Positions 17,933 through 27,056 of a stretch of 64,000 nt of DNA are shown one piece after another. This DNA comes from Paenibacillus anaericanus (GTDB taxonomy: Bacteria > Bacillota > Bacilli > Paenibacillales > Paenibacillaceae), in assembly GCF_003994475.1 (NCBI RefSeq), contig NZ_RZNY01000009.1:59872-123871 (forward strand), read 5' to 3'. How positions within the stretch are numbered: position 1 is the first letter of the stretch; every line of letters begins with the position of its first letter. The position numbers and the translations under genes are program-made. The notes under the pieces are model-generated. The model saw nothing but the letters and a program-made list of their open reading frames with translations. It searched no databases and had not been told where the DNA came from.

Positions 17933-19069
17933 TTAATTTTGCATAGTAAAGTCGCGTTCAATCAAACTTCCCTTATCGAATACGCGCAGGATTTCATACC
18001 GAGTATTACGCTGTGCAGGAATTTTGCCCGCTTCACGAATGAGTTCGGTAATCGACTCGATGTTAACCTTATAAGTTGCACCTGCAGACGAGACCACGTT
18101 CTCCTCAATCATTGTACTACCAAAGTCATTACAACCATATTGCAAAGACAATTTCCCGACCTCTGGGCCCATTGTTACCCAAGAAGATTGAATATTCTTG
18201 ATATTATCGAGAACGATCCGGCTAATCGCTACTGTTTTCAAATATTCCTCAGGTGTTTGTCTCTCTTGTTTGAGATTTGTATTGTCTGGTTGGAAGGTCC
18301 ACGGGATAAATGCTAGAAAACCTTCGGAATCATATCCGTTCTGTATACATTCATCTTGGGCATCCCGGACACGCATTAAATGAAGCGCCCGTTCCTCCAT
18401 CGATTCGCCTAATCCGATCACCATCGTCGCTGTTGTATTCATACCAATACGATGCGCGGTTTTCATTACGTCCATCCAGTCTGTCCAGGAGCCTTTCAGG
18501 CGACTGATCTTACGACGTGTACGATCATCCAGAATCTCTGCTCCACCACCAGGCAGTGAGTCCAACCCCGCTGCATGAATTTGACGTACAACCTCTTCAA
18601 GAGTGAGACCATCCGAGACTTCCTTCATCTTCATAATCTCCGCAGGAGAGAAAGAATGCATTGTAATGTCTGGGAAACGAACCTTAATGGCCTTGAGCAG
18701 ATCTGTATAGTAACTGAATGACAGATTTGGATTCGTACCACCTTGCATCAAAATTTCCGTTCCATCTACATCTATTGTTTCCTGAATTTTCTGGAAAATA
18801 ACCTCATCTGGAAGGACATATCCTTCCTCTGAACCAGGTCTACGATAGAATGCACAGAACCGACAGTAAACATCACATACGTTCGTATAGTTAATATTAC
18901 GGCCTATGACAAATGTTGTCACTGGCTCAGGATGCTTCCGCTCCATCAATATATTAGCAGTATGTCCCATTTTTTCAACTTCGTTGGATTCGAATAATTG
19001 TATCGTATCCTCAAGGGTCAAACGCTGTCCTTGAATCGCCTTATCTAATATATTATCAATTGCAGTCAC
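17933..19069 (-). CDS. mqnC: Cyclic dehypoxanthinyl futalosine synthase
   Basis: A 378-residue radical SAM enzyme. The cluster motif CDVYCRFC (CxxxCxxC) follows NINYTNV, and MHSFSPAEI and GGGAEILDD are typical of the MqnC/CofH group. MqnC cyclises dehypoxanthine futalosine in the futalosine route to menaquinone. The start is GTG at 19069 with AAAGGAGG upstream. No other mqn gene is in the window. MqnE is the closest relative to exclude, but length and motifs favour MqnC. Confidence 0.88.
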   Translation of the reverse strand: MTAIDNILDKAIQGQRLTLEDTIQLFESNEVEKMGHTANILMERKHPEPVTTFVIGRNINYTNVCDVYCRFCAFYRRPGSEEGYVLPDEVIFQKIQETIDVDGTEILMQGGTNPNLSFSYYTDLLKAIKVRFPDITMHSFSPAEIMKMKEVSDGLTLEEVVRQIHAAGLDSLPGGGAEILDDRTRRKISRLKGSWTDWMDVMKTAHRIGMNTTATMVIGLGESMEERALHLMRVRDAQDECIQNGYDSEGFLAFIPWTFQPDNTNLKQERQTPEEYLKTVAISRIVLDNIKNIQSSWVTMGPEVGKLSLQYGCNDFGSTMIEENVVSSAGATYKVNIESITELIREAGKIPAQRNTRYEILRVFDKGSLIERDFTMQN

Positions 19070-19152
19070 ACGGCCTGCCTCCTTTGTTTCTATATAATGT
19101 AAGTATATTGAAAGAAATAATAGTTTATGGCTAATATCGTAACATAATATAC

Positions 19153-19187
19153 ACAGAAAAACAGCACCCGAGTCCTAGATCGGGTGC
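19153..19187 (-). terminator. Terminator of the metAIC operon
   Basis: Stem GCACCCGA/TCGGGTGC with an 8-nt loop, followed on the minus strand by TGTTTTTC. Confidence 0.85.
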
Positions 19188-19220
19188 CTGCTATGAAACG
19201 AAAATCTCCGAAATACTCAG

Positions 19221-20405
19221 TTAGTTATTGTCCAATGCATGTTCCAAATCAGCAATCAGATCATCAATATCTTCAAGACCGACAGAGAAACGGAGTAAGC
19301 CATCGGTAATTCCCCGATCACTCCGAACCTCCTTCGGCATGGAAGCATGGGACATCATCGCTGGATAAGACAGTATACTCTCAACTGCACCAAGACTAAC
19401 CGCAACAATCGGAAGTTTTACTGCATTAAGTACCTGCTTCGCACGCTCACCAGAACCAACATCAAAAGAAATCACCGCACCGTATCCAGTAGACTGTTTC
19501 TCGTGAATCTCGCGACCCGGATGATTTGGCAATCCAGGATAGAACACCGCATCTATATCACTACGAGAACATAACCAATCAGCAAGTTTACGAGCGCTGA
19601 TTTCACTGTGTGCCATCCTAGCAGACAATGTTTTCATCCCACGCATTAGTAGCCATGAATCTTGTGCTCCCAATACTGTTCCAAGACCGTTCTGCATGTA
19701 TTTCAAGTTCCGTCCAAGTGACTCTGTACGCACTACCGCAAGACCGGCAAGCACGTCGCTGTGTCCACCAAGAAACTTGGTTGCACTGTGCAATACAATA
19801 TCAACCCCGAGCTCAATCGGACGTTGATAGTAGGGTGTCATAAAAGTATTGTCCACAATGCTAAGTAAATTATGTTCCTTACACCAAGTCGCAATTTCCG
19901 TAATATCTGTAATTTTCAGCGTTGGATTAGATGGAGTCTCCATATATACGGCTTTCGTATTTGGTTTAAGCGCCGCTTTTACTTGATCTACTTCCGTCAT
20001 ATCAACAAACGTAGATTCAATCCCCATTCGGCTCAGTATCGTTGTCAGTAGTCGATATGTACCGCCGTAGACATCTTCCGTTACAATGATGTGATCTCCG
20101 GCAGAGAGCAGCATAAATGTAGTCGAAATGGCTGACATACCACTGGAAAAGGCAAATCCGCGCTTGCCACCTTCTAACACAGCGATATAATCTTCTAATG
20201 CTTGGCGCGTCGGATTTCCCGAGCGACTGTAATCATATTCCGGTGGATTGAAAATATCATGGTGATGGAATGTCGAAGCCTGATAGATCGGTACACTAGA
20301 TGCACCAGTGGTACTATCCACTTCATTACCAAAATGAATCAGTTTCGTATCAAATTTCTTAGCCGATCCTACTGAATTCCCATTGTGCCCCGAACCATCA
20401 CTCAT
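19221..20405 (-). CDS. metC: Cystathionine beta-lyase, MetC/PatB-type PLP enzyme
   Basis: A 394-residue Cys/Met-metabolism PLP enzyme: the PLP lysine lies in HSATKFLGGHSD, with SSGMSAIST, YGGTYRLL and the C-terminal SVGLEDIDDLIADL. It would cleave cystathionine to homocysteine, pyruvate and ammonia. The start overlaps metI by 8 nt, so the two are coupled. As last gene of an S-box operon with metI it corresponds to Bacillus MetC. A gamma-lyase role cannot be excluded from motifs alone. Confidence 0.85.
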   Translation of the reverse strand: MSDGSGHNGNSVGSAKKFDTKLIHFGNEVDSTTGASSVPIYQASTFHHHDIFNPPEYDYSRSGNPTRQALEDYIAVLEGGKRGFAFSSGMSAISTTFMLLSAGDHIIVTEDVYGGTYRLLTTILSRMGIESTFVDMTEVDQVKAALKPNTKAVYMETPSNPTLKITDITEIATWCKEHNLLSIVDNTFMTPYYQRPIELGVDIVLHSATKFLGGHSDVLAGLAVVRTESLGRNLKYMQNGLGTVLGAQDSWLLMRGMKTLSARMAHSEISARKLADWLCSRSDIDAVFYPGLPNHPGREIHEKQSTGYGAVISFDVGSGERAKQVLNAVKLPIVAVSLGAVESILSYPAMMSHASMPKEVRSDRGITDGLLRFSVGLEDIDDLIADLEHALDNN

Positions 20406-21585
20406 GAACTAATCCTCCCTCAACCTCGACCCGTGCAGCTTCGAGCGCCCGTCCTAGATCCTCTATCAAATCATCTATATGCTCAATACCAACCGAGAAC
20501 CGAAGCAAGCGATCATCCACTCCAACTGCTTCACGAATCTCAAGCGGAATATCAGCATGTGTCTGGATTGCAGGGTATGTCATAAGCGATTCAACTCCAC
20601 CCAGGCTTTCCGCAAAGGCAATCAACTTCAGATGACGAAGCACCGGCTCAACATAACGAGAATCAGTCACTTTAAATGAGAAAATACCGGTGTTTCCGCT
20701 CGATTGTTTATTTTGAATTTCATATCCTGGATGTTGTGGAAGCCCTGGATGAAACACTTCTGCAATCTGCGGATGCTTCTCCAGATAATGAGCCATAGCT
20801 AGTGCGTTGCTCTCATGACGCTCCATCCGAAGCGCAAGTGTCTTCATGCCGCGCATTAGCTGGTAAGAGTCAGTCGGCCCGAGTACTGCGCCAATAGAAT
20901 TGTGCAGAAAGGCAATCTCCTCGGAGAGCTTCTCGCCTTTTGTCACGATCAATCCCGCTAGCACATCATTGTGTCCACCCAAGTATTTCGTAGCACTATG
21001 AACGACAATGTCCGCACCAAGCTCAAGCGGCCGCTGAAAATATGGCGTGAGTAGCGTATTATCAACAATCGTAAGGATCTCGTGTTTACGAGCCCAAAGC
21101 GATACCGCTTCGATATCCGTCACCATCATCAGGGGATTAGTTGGAGTCTCAATAAACACTGCCTTTGTATTAGGTTTACGAACGGTTTCAATGGCATCTA
21201 GGTCATTAGTGTCAACATAAGAGGCGGTTACACCATACTTAGACAGAATCTTCTCCAATAAACGGTAAGTCCCTCCATACAAATCGAGCGATACAATCAA
21301 ATGATCTCCCTGTGAGAATAAGGTGAAAACGGTTTGTAGTGCCGCCATACCGGAACTACAGGCAAATCCTGCATCTCCCGATTCTAATAACGCAGAAGCA
21401 TCTTCCAACACCTTGCGGGTCGGACTCTTTGTTCTCGCATAATCGAAACCCGTACTCTGTCCCAGCCGAGGATGGCGAAACGCAGTCGCTTGATAGATCG
21501 GATAATTCACTGCCCCTGTTACCGGCTCCTCTACTGAACCAATTTGTGCTAACCTGCTCTCGATACGCAACTCTTTATCCGACAC
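20398..21585 (-). CDS. metI: Cystathionine gamma-synthase / O-acetylhomoserine thiolyase
   Basis: A 395-residue PLP enzyme paralogous to the next gene, with the PLP lysine in HSATKYLGGHND and with SSGMAALQT and DLYGGTYRLL. MetI joins O-acetylhomoserine with cysteine to give cystathionine, or with sulfide to give homocysteine. It lies 16 nt after metA, whose active site is of the acetyl-CoA type, so the substrate is made by the preceding gene. It is controlled by the SAM riboswitch. Confidence 0.88.
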   Translation of the reverse strand: MSDKELRIESRLAQIGSVEEPVTGAVNYPIYQATAFRHPRLGQSTGFDYARTKSPTRKVLEDASALLESGDAGFACSSGMAALQTVFTLFSQGDHLIVSLDLYGGTYRLLEKILSKYGVTASYVDTNDLDAIETVRKPNTKAVFIETPTNPLMMVTDIEAVSLWARKHEILTIVDNTLLTPYFQRPLELGADIVVHSATKYLGGHNDVLAGLIVTKGEKLSEEIAFLHNSIGAVLGPTDSYQLMRGMKTLALRMERHESNALAMAHYLEKHPQIAEVFHPGLPQHPGYEIQNKQSSGNTGIFSFKVTDSRYVEPVLRHLKLIAFAESLGGVESLMTYPAIQTHADIPLEIREAVGVDDRLLRFSVGIEHIDDLIEDLGRALEAARVEVEGGLVHE

Positions 21586-21601
21586 TAACTATCCCTCCAG
21601 A

Positions 21602-22537
21602 TTAAATGTGATAAATAAATTCGACCTGTTGATCTATATCATAGGGTGTTTCCTGATACACATAGTAATTGAGCCAATTGGAAAATAATAAGTTAGCATG
21701 AGCACGCCATGTCGAAGGTGGGGCTAGTGAAGGGTCGTTGCTCGGATAATAATTGACTGGCAGGTCAACTTCAAGTCCTTTCGCGATGTCACGGTCATAC
21801 TCCCACTTCAGGGAATTAGGATCATATTCTGAATGACCCGTCACGAAAATCTGCTTACCGTCTTTGGTTGCAACAAGATAGATGCCTGCGCCATCCGATT
21901 CTGCTAATATTTCAAGTTCAGTAACCGCCTCAATATCCTTGCGGTCAACATCTGTATGACGAGAGTGAGGTACATTAAACATTTCATCAAATCCGAACAA
22001 CAATTTAACATTAGGAATGTTAATACGATGTTGAAATACACCAAAACACTTCTTCGGTAAGTCAACTTTACGAACACCGAAGTGATGATAAAGTCCCGCT
22101 TGGGCAGCCCAACAAATGTGCAATGTGGAAGTGACGTGAGTCTTGCTCCATTCAAAGATTTCCTGTAGTTCTTCCCAATAATTCACTTCTTCGAATTCCA
22201 TTGTTTCAACCGGAGCTCCCGTCACAATCATGCCATCAAAACGCCGATGCTGAATCTCTTCAAACGTTTTGTAGAACATCTCCAGATGTTCTGCCGATGT
22301 GTTTCTCGAAGTGTGAGAACGAGGGTGAAGCAGTACAATCTCCACTTGTAGCGGCGTATTTCCAAGCAGTCGTAAAATTTGAGATTCCGTTGTTTCCTTC
22401 GTTGGCATCAGATTCAGAATCGCAATCCGCAAGGGACGGATATCTTGCTTATACGCCCGACTCTCATCCATAACGAAGATATTTTCATTCACGAGCACTT
22501 CTTTCGCTGGCAAATGATCTGGTACTTTAATAGGCAT
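21602..22537 (-). CDS. metA: Homoserine O-acetyltransferase (MetA family)
   Basis: A 311-residue MetA-type acyltransferase with catalytic Cys142 (HICWAAQAG) and the His/Glu pair in VTGHSEYDP (His234, Glu236). Residue 111 is Glu (GAPVETMEF), the determinant for acetyl-CoA; enteric succinyltransferases have Gly there. It activates homoserine for MetI. The RBS AAGGAG precedes ATG 22537. It is the first gene after the SAM riboswitch. Confidence 0.93.
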   Translation of the reverse strand: MPIKVPDHLPAKEVLVNENIFVMDESRAYKQDIRPLRIAILNLMPTKETTESQILRLLGNTPLQVEIVLLHPRSHTSRNTSAEHLEMFYKTFEEIQHRRFDGMIVTGAPVETMEFEEVNYWEELQEIFEWSKTHVTSTLHICWAAQAGLYHHFGVRKVDLPKKCFGVFQHRINIPNVKLLFGFDEMFNVPHSRHTDVDRKDIEAVTELEILAESDGAGIYLVATKDGKQIFVTGHSEYDPNSLKWEYDRDIAKGLEVDLPVNYYPSNDPSLAPPSTWRAHANLLFSNWLNYYVYQETPYDIDQQVEFIYHI

Positions 22538-22598
22538 AATTTCTTCACTCCTTTTTGACGGTTAGTTGTTGATCCGATTTGGAGAGTATCCGGGTAAC

Positions 22599-22784
22599 AA
22601 AAAAAGACCTATCTCGTTAAAGAAAGGTCGTCATCTATTTCCTGAATGCGCCTCTCTCATCTCTCAGAAACCGAGGACCGTAGTGGTCACAAAGAGTTCG
22701 GTTCTGCAAGAATTAGCACCGTACGATAAATCGCCGGTTGCCGGGTGTCATCGGGCCTGTCCCTCCACCTGCTCTTGATAAGAT
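22599..22784 (-). promoter_or_regulatory. SAM-I (S-box) riboswitch
   Basis: The minus strand reads CTTATCAAGAGCAGGTGGAG, GGCAACC, GTGCTAATTC and GATGAGAGAGG, all S-box hallmarks. A terminator follows (GACCT..AGGTC with a T7 run, 22599-22629). It should switch metA-metI-metC off when S-adenosylmethionine is plentiful. Confidence 0.96.
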
Positions 22785-22948
22785 TTCGCTTATTAAATTA
22801 TGACTCAGGGATAAATATCACATTAAAATCCCTTTAAATCACTTTAATGTATAATGCCACTTCCCGTCAAGAACTCTTAACAAAAATATAACACCTCTAC
22901 TTATTCTCGACCATATACTGGGGGGAAGGAAATAAGATACTTTAAAGC

Positions 22949-22978
22949 TTGTAACATTTCATCTGGCGGCGTTATACT
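22949..22978 (+). promoter_or_regulatory. Probable SigA-type promoter of the corA transcript
   Basis: TTGTAA, 18-nt spacer, TATACT. A start near 22985 gives a leader of about 250 nt before corA. Confidence 0.5.
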
Positions 22979-23022
22979 AGACAAGTGTTTCAAATTCTTA
23001 AGGTAAAGAGGTGAACCAGAAA

Positions 23023-23136
23023 ATGGAAGGCGACCCGAGTCCGCAGAGAACTACTTCAGAACAATTGCATAGGAAAGAAACCAGCAGGGCGCTCACGGAT
23101 AGAATGGGGCTCTTCATTTTCCGGTCACTATTATAG
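23023..23136 (+). CDS. 37-residue leader peptide upstream of corA, MgtL-like N-terminus
   Basis: ATG 23023 follows AGAGGTGAACCAGAAA and opens a 37-codon frame ending TAG 23134-23136. The peptide begins MEGDPSPQ: an acidic/proline start like enterobacterial MgtL (Met-Glu-Pro-Asp-Pro), where such residues destabilise ribosomes at low Mg2+ and turn on mgtA. The rest is basic and hydrophobic. The RNA around the start (GAAAATG, 23019-23025) can pair with CATTTTC (23115-23121) near the ORF end. Its position before a Mg2+ transporter makes a regulatory leader likely. This is inference. Confidence 0.5.
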   Translation: MEGDPSPQRTTSEQLHRKETSRALTDRMGLFIFRSLL

Positions 23137-23174
23137 ATAGCCTCTTTTTGAGGATGCGACTGGACTGCTGTGTT

Positions 23175-23225
23175 CTTTCCCTTGCTCTAATCAAGCGTAT
23201 CCCCGAACTAAACCAACGGGGAAAG
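23175..23225 (+). promoter_or_regulatory. Mutually exclusive hairpins before the corA RBS
   Basis: CTTTCCC (23175-23181) can pair with GGGAAAG (23219-23225), next to the GGGAGG RBS. Alternatively CCCCG (23201-23205) pairs with CGGGG (23217-23221). The two overlap, as expected of a translational switch. Confidence 0.4.
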
Positions 23226-23237
23226 GGAGGAAATCAA

Positions 23238-24173
23238 ATGAAAATTCGTCACGTACAAGCAGGCGTATTCACCACTGTCGAAGATATAGAAATTACGACA
23301 GTCGCTCCAGAAGAAGGGTTTTACTGGATTGACGCAGACGTAGAAGATTTGGCATTATTGCAGCCGCTCTTCTCGTTGCATGATTTGGCCGTGGAGGACT
23401 GTCTTACAGAAGAAGAACAACGTCCTAAGATTGAAACGTATGACAACCATTATTTTATTGTAGTTAATAGCATTCGTTATGACGACGAGGAGATTTTTCT
23501 ACGTTCGCTGAACCTTTTCCTGGGACGACATTACATCATTACTGTAACGAAGCAGAAGATTAACGAGCTTCGGGCGGTGAAACCCATTCTTTGGGATCAG
23601 GAAGTAAACGAACCCGACCGTTTCCTGTATTATCTTATTGACCTTGTTGTTGATAACTATTTTACTGTGGGTGACCGGATTGAGTACAAAATTGAGAAGC
23701 TTGAGGAAGATATCCTCATGCATACCAAACGCTCACATCTGAGTGAAATCATCGGACTTCGAAGCGAGATTCTTTGGCTCAAAAAGGTACTCGGCCCACA
23801 AAAAGAAGTCATTAATATTTTAAATAAAAAAGATTTGCGTCTAATCGATGACCAATTGCAGAAGTATTTCAGTGACATTTATGAGAATGCTGTAAAAATA
23901 TCTGAAAACTTTGATACGTTCCGAGAATTGGTGGGCAACTTACGTGAAGCCTATCAGTCAGCCATCGCCAATCGAGCGAATGAAATCATGCGTGTCTTTA
24001 CAGCCATCACGACGATATTTATTCCCCTTACTTTGATTACTGGTATATATGGAATGAACTTTGATAATATGCCTGAACTCCATGGAAAATATAGTTATTT
24101 TATCGTGCTTGGCATTATGATATCTCTCGGTGCAGGAATGTTCTACCTGTTCCGCAAACGTGACTGGATATGA
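23238..24173 (+). CDS. corA: CorA-family magnesium transport protein
   Basis: 311 residues from ATG 23238, with GGGAGG at 7-nt spacing; the frame is open 90 nt further up but without a start signal. A long acidic cytoplasmic domain with coiled coil is followed by two C-terminal TM helices and the family signature YGMNF (IYGMNFDNMPE) between them. CorA pentamers carry Mg2+ (also Co2+/Ni2+) inward. The gene is monocistronic, with a long leader upstream and a terminator downstream. Confidence 0.95.
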   Translation: MKIRHVQAGVFTTVEDIEITTVAPEEGFYWIDADVEDLALLQPLFSLHDLAVEDCLTEEEQRPKIETYDNHYFIVVNSIRYDDEEIFLRSLNLFLGRHYIITVTKQKINELRAVKPILWDQEVNEPDRFLYYLIDLVVDNYFTVGDRIEYKIEKLEEDILMHTKRSHLSEIIGLRSEILWLKKVLGPQKEVINILNKKDLRLIDDQLQKYFSDIYENAVKISENFDTFRELVGNLREAYQSAIANRANEIMRVFTAITTIFIPLTLITGIYGMNFDNMPELHGKYSYFIVLGIMISLGAGMFYLFRKRDWI

Positions 24174-24206
24174 AGGAACCCGATATACCACTCAGGATAT
24201 ACTAAA

Positions 24207-24245
24207 GGACGAAAGAGCTCCCGAACCTCGGAGATTCTTTCGTCC
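24207..24245. terminator. Bidirectional terminator between corA and the ABC genes
   Basis: Stem GGACGAAAGA / TCTTTCGTCC followed by a T6 run on the plus strand. The minus side serves the convergent ABC operon. Confidence 0.85.
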
Positions 24246-24257
24246 TTTTTTGCTCAT

Positions 24258-25049
24258 CTAGTTACCTGTACTCACGAATGATCTTAGTCCCCTCTTCCAG
24301 AACAACAACGCTATGCTTAGCGTGACAATGGCAACAACCGGTGTCCATATCCCAATACTCCGAAATCCAGAACCATCTAGAAACAATGCCGCGGGATAAA
24401 ATGCCGTAAAACCGTAAGGAATAATCCATGTCAGTACAAAACGTACCCCTTTTCCATAAATCTGCATCGGATAACGTGCAAAATCATTCATCCCCTGCAC
24501 GGCATACATAACCGGTAGACTATCGACCATCCAGAAGGATAATGTAGCAAAAAACAAGTTTACTGCTAGGAATATGGCCGCACTTGATATAATCATGACG
24601 ATAAGTAACATCACTTCTGCTATTCCCCAGTGTAACTCCAAATGTGGGATAGCCGTAAACAACACAATTATTCCCACTAAGAAACTGCCAACTCCGTCCT
24701 GTTGAACTCGCTCAGCTATAATTTGAAAGAGTGGATTGACCGGACGTACTAATAATCTATCAAAATTTCCAGGCCGTATATATTGCCAGCCTAACGTCCA
24801 TAAATTATCGAAGAATGTATGCTCCAGTGACCGACCTAGCATAGCCACCGCAAAAATAAACAATAATTGATAGAATGTCCAGCCGTGAATGGTATCCACA
24901 TTATGAAATACTAATGCAATGAACAAAATAGATGTTCCCTGCACAAATAAGACAGACATCACTCCGATCAGAAAATCGACCCGGTACTCCATCATCACTT
25001 TTATCCGAGCTTTAAAGTATTGCCAATAGAGCTTCGAGTATCTCCGCAC
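24258..25049 (-). CDS. ABC-2-type transporter permease
   Basis: 263 residues with about six TM helices and no signal peptide. It resembles one of the two permeases in the three-gene ABC-2 systems typed COG4586/4587/3694. The sister permease and the ATPase lie directly upstream. The N-terminus (RRYSKLYWQYFKARIKVMMEYR) is the amphipathic entry helix seen in this group. The substrate is unknown; an export role is assumed from the ABC-2 fold. Confidence 0.85.
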   Translation of the reverse strand: MRRYSKLYWQYFKARIKVMMEYRVDFLIGVMSVLFVQGTSILFIALVFHNVDTIHGWTFYQLLFIFAVAMLGRSLEHTFFDNLWTLGWQYIRPGNFDRLLVRPVNPLFQIIAERVQQDGVGSFLVGIIVLFTAIPHLELHWGIAEVMLLIVMIISSAAIFLAVNLFFATLSFWMVDSLPVMYAVQGMNDFARYPMQIYGKGVRFVLTWIIPYGFTAFYPAALFLDGSGFRSIGIWTPVVAIVTLSIALLFWKRGLRSFVSTGN

Positions 25050-25087
25050 GATGATCCTCCCCTTGCGTTTTGTACATATGTGTTAGG

Positions 25088-25876
25088 TTAGCCCCCGAAA
25101 ATCGTAACCTTCCGTATCGCGAAAGACCAAGCCAGCCGTATGCCTACAATAATGACAACCAGCCATACTAGCTGTATCGCTATAGCCTGAAGTGCAGCAA
25201 TCCCCTCAATTTGACCAGTATAGATTGCGACCGGCACATAAACCATCGATTGAAAAGGTAGAAAATTACTGACCATTTGTAACCATGAAGGAAACATAGT
25301 AATTGGAACAAGAACCCCAGAAAAGAAAGCCAAAATTGCGTCGCGAAGTACTCTGAGCCCCCATACATAATGCAACCAGAATGCTAAAATTCCTATGATG
25401 AGATCGAGCTGTGTTCCAATGAAGATGCCTAATAATGCACTGATAATAAACAATAAGAGCGATAACCATGATGTGGGTGAGTTAATATGTAGGAATAGGA
25501 AAGCTACAAGTAATAGCGGAAATGTTTCGCGGATGGTTCCTGATATCTTACTACCTAAATCTAGTGCGACCAATTTGTCGAGCAGATTGTATGGACGCAT
25601 CAGCTCAATGGCGACACTTCCATCTCGAACTTGGTTGGCAAGTTGTCCACCAACTCCTGACACATAATTTCCTAATAATGTCGCGAGCACAATATAAGTA
25701 ATCATCGTATCCAAAGGCATATCACTAATTGTAGTGCGGTTCTCATACACTGCATGCCAGAATGCATAGATAATGAGCATTCTCATGATTATCGAAGCAC
25801 TTCTTGCCCAATACCAAGCTGTGTATGCGGTATCTAGTTGAATTTGCGACTTCGCCATTTCCCAATATTTACGCAT
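25088..25876 (-). CDS. ABC-2-type transporter permease
   Basis: 262 residues with about six TM helices, partner of the next permease 38 nt downstream. It starts 3 nt after the ATPase stop, so it is co-transcribed and coupled. N-terminal MRKYWEMAKSQIQLDTAYTA resembles the entry helix of its partner. The two permeases presumably form a heterodimer. The cargo cannot be read from the sequence. Confidence 0.85.
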   Translation of the reverse strand: MRKYWEMAKSQIQLDTAYTAWYWARSASIIMRMLIIYAFWHAVYENRTTISDMPLDTMITYIVLATLLGNYVSGVGGQLANQVRDGSVAIELMRPYNLLDKLVALDLGSKISGTIRETFPLLLVAFLFLHINSPTSWLSLLLFIISALLGIFIGTQLDLIIGILAFWLHYVWGLRVLRDAILAFFSGVLVPITMFPSWLQMVSNFLPFQSMVYVPVAIYTGQIEGIAALQAIAIQLVWLVVIIVGIRLAWSFAIRKVTIFGG

Positions 25877-25879
25877 CTT

Positions 25880-26866
25880 CTAAATCCCCCGCTCGTAAAT
25901 ATCCTGCACAATACTTTCGATCCTAGAATCTGCAATCGTTAAATCTCTAATGTGATAAAATCTCAACATCTCAGAAATAACTTCTGCTGCGGTGATGATA
26001 AGATTGCTGAATGATAAGCTAACCACTCCCGCTTCATGGGCGGTGAATTCAGCTTTGCCTAATAGAGATTCAGGTAGCGTAAATTCACCTTCTTGCTCCA
26101 TTTCAAAATGAATGATCCGCTTATGTCCATATCGGTCCTTAATCGATTGGATACTGCCATCGTAAAGGATTTTCCCTTCATCAATGATGATAATTCGCTT
26201 ACAAATCTCCTCAATATCCTGCATGTCGTGTGTGGTCAAAATGACGGTCGTATTCATACTTCGATTCATTTCCTTAATGAATTGACGGATCTTCACCTTT
26301 ACTGCTACATCCAACCCAATGGTCGGCTCATCAAGATAAACAATAGAAGGACTATGTAAAAATGCTGCCGCCAACTCGCACCGCATCTTTTGCCCCAGAG
26401 ACAGTTGACGTACTGGGATTCCGAGCAACGGCCCCAGATCTAACACTTCAGTAAATAGATCCATAGTCTTCTCATATTGATGCTGTGGAATTTCATAAAT
26501 ATGCTTCAGTAAGTCATACGATTCACGAACAGCAATATCCCAGAACAATTGAGTCCGTTGCCCAAATACTGCACCGATATTGGATGCATTGCGCTTTCTT
26601 TCTTTGTAAGGGACAATACCACTAACGGTAATTTCACCTGAAGAGGGAGTTAAGATTCCACACAACATTTTAATTGTGGTTGACTTACCTGCACCATTAG
26701 CCCCTATGTATCCAACCATCTCACCTTGGTCGATCACAAAACTGATATCATCCACCGCTTTTTTGATCGAATATTTTCGTGCAAATAATCCCTGTACCGC
26801 TCCTGATAAACCCGGTTTCTTCTCCACAAGTTTATAATACTTAGATAACCCTTTGACTTCGATCAA
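25880..26866 (-). CDS. ABC transporter ATP-binding protein
   Basis: A 328-residue nucleotide-binding subunit: Walker A GANGAGKST, signature LSLGQKMR (LSxGQ variant usual in this subfamily), Walker B IVYLDEP, D-loop GLD, and switch His in LTTHDMQDIEE. The extra C-terminal domain of about 90 residues is typical of exporters of the COG4586 type. It is the first gene of the three-gene operon. Confidence 0.92.
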   Translation of the reverse strand: MIEVKGLSKYYKLVEKKPGLSGAVQGLFARKYSIKKAVDDISFVIDQGEMVGYIGANGAGKSTTIKMLCGILTPSSGEITVSGIVPYKERKRNASNIGAVFGQRTQLFWDIAVRESYDLLKHIYEIPQHQYEKTMDLFTEVLDLGPLLGIPVRQLSLGQKMRCELAAAFLHSPSIVYLDEPTIGLDVAVKVKIRQFIKEMNRSMNTTVILTTHDMQDIEEICKRIIIIDEGKILYDGSIQSIKDRYGHKRIIHFEMEQEGEFTLPESLLGKAEFTAHEAGVVSLSFSNLIITAAEVISEMLRFYHIRDLTIADSRIESIVQDIYERGI

Positions 26867-26995
26867 TACTAGTCCCCCTTAAACCTTCGTGCAAACGATT
26901 GCATTTTAAGGCACAAAAAATACTTTTCCTAATCACATTTTCACTCATATTTTACACCTAAGTCATAAAAATACAATGTGAATTTTTATACAAAA

Positions 26996-27041
26996 AGAGC
27001 CAAGCAAGCACAGGGAAATCTCCCGGAACTAGCTTGGCTCT
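26996..27041 (-). terminator. Terminator after the HRDC-domain gene
   Basis: Stem AGAGCCAAGC/GCTTGGCTCT with an inner GGGA..TCCC pairing. A T5 run follows on the minus strand. Confidence 0.85.
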
Positions 27042-27056
27042 GAGGTCGAGGATAAC

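Noticed and set aside
22985..23237. M-box (Mg2+) riboswitch before corA
   Set aside because: The conserved M-box words (GGTGAGGCTCC, GCTGCTGCCC) are not present. A leader-peptide mechanism fits better.
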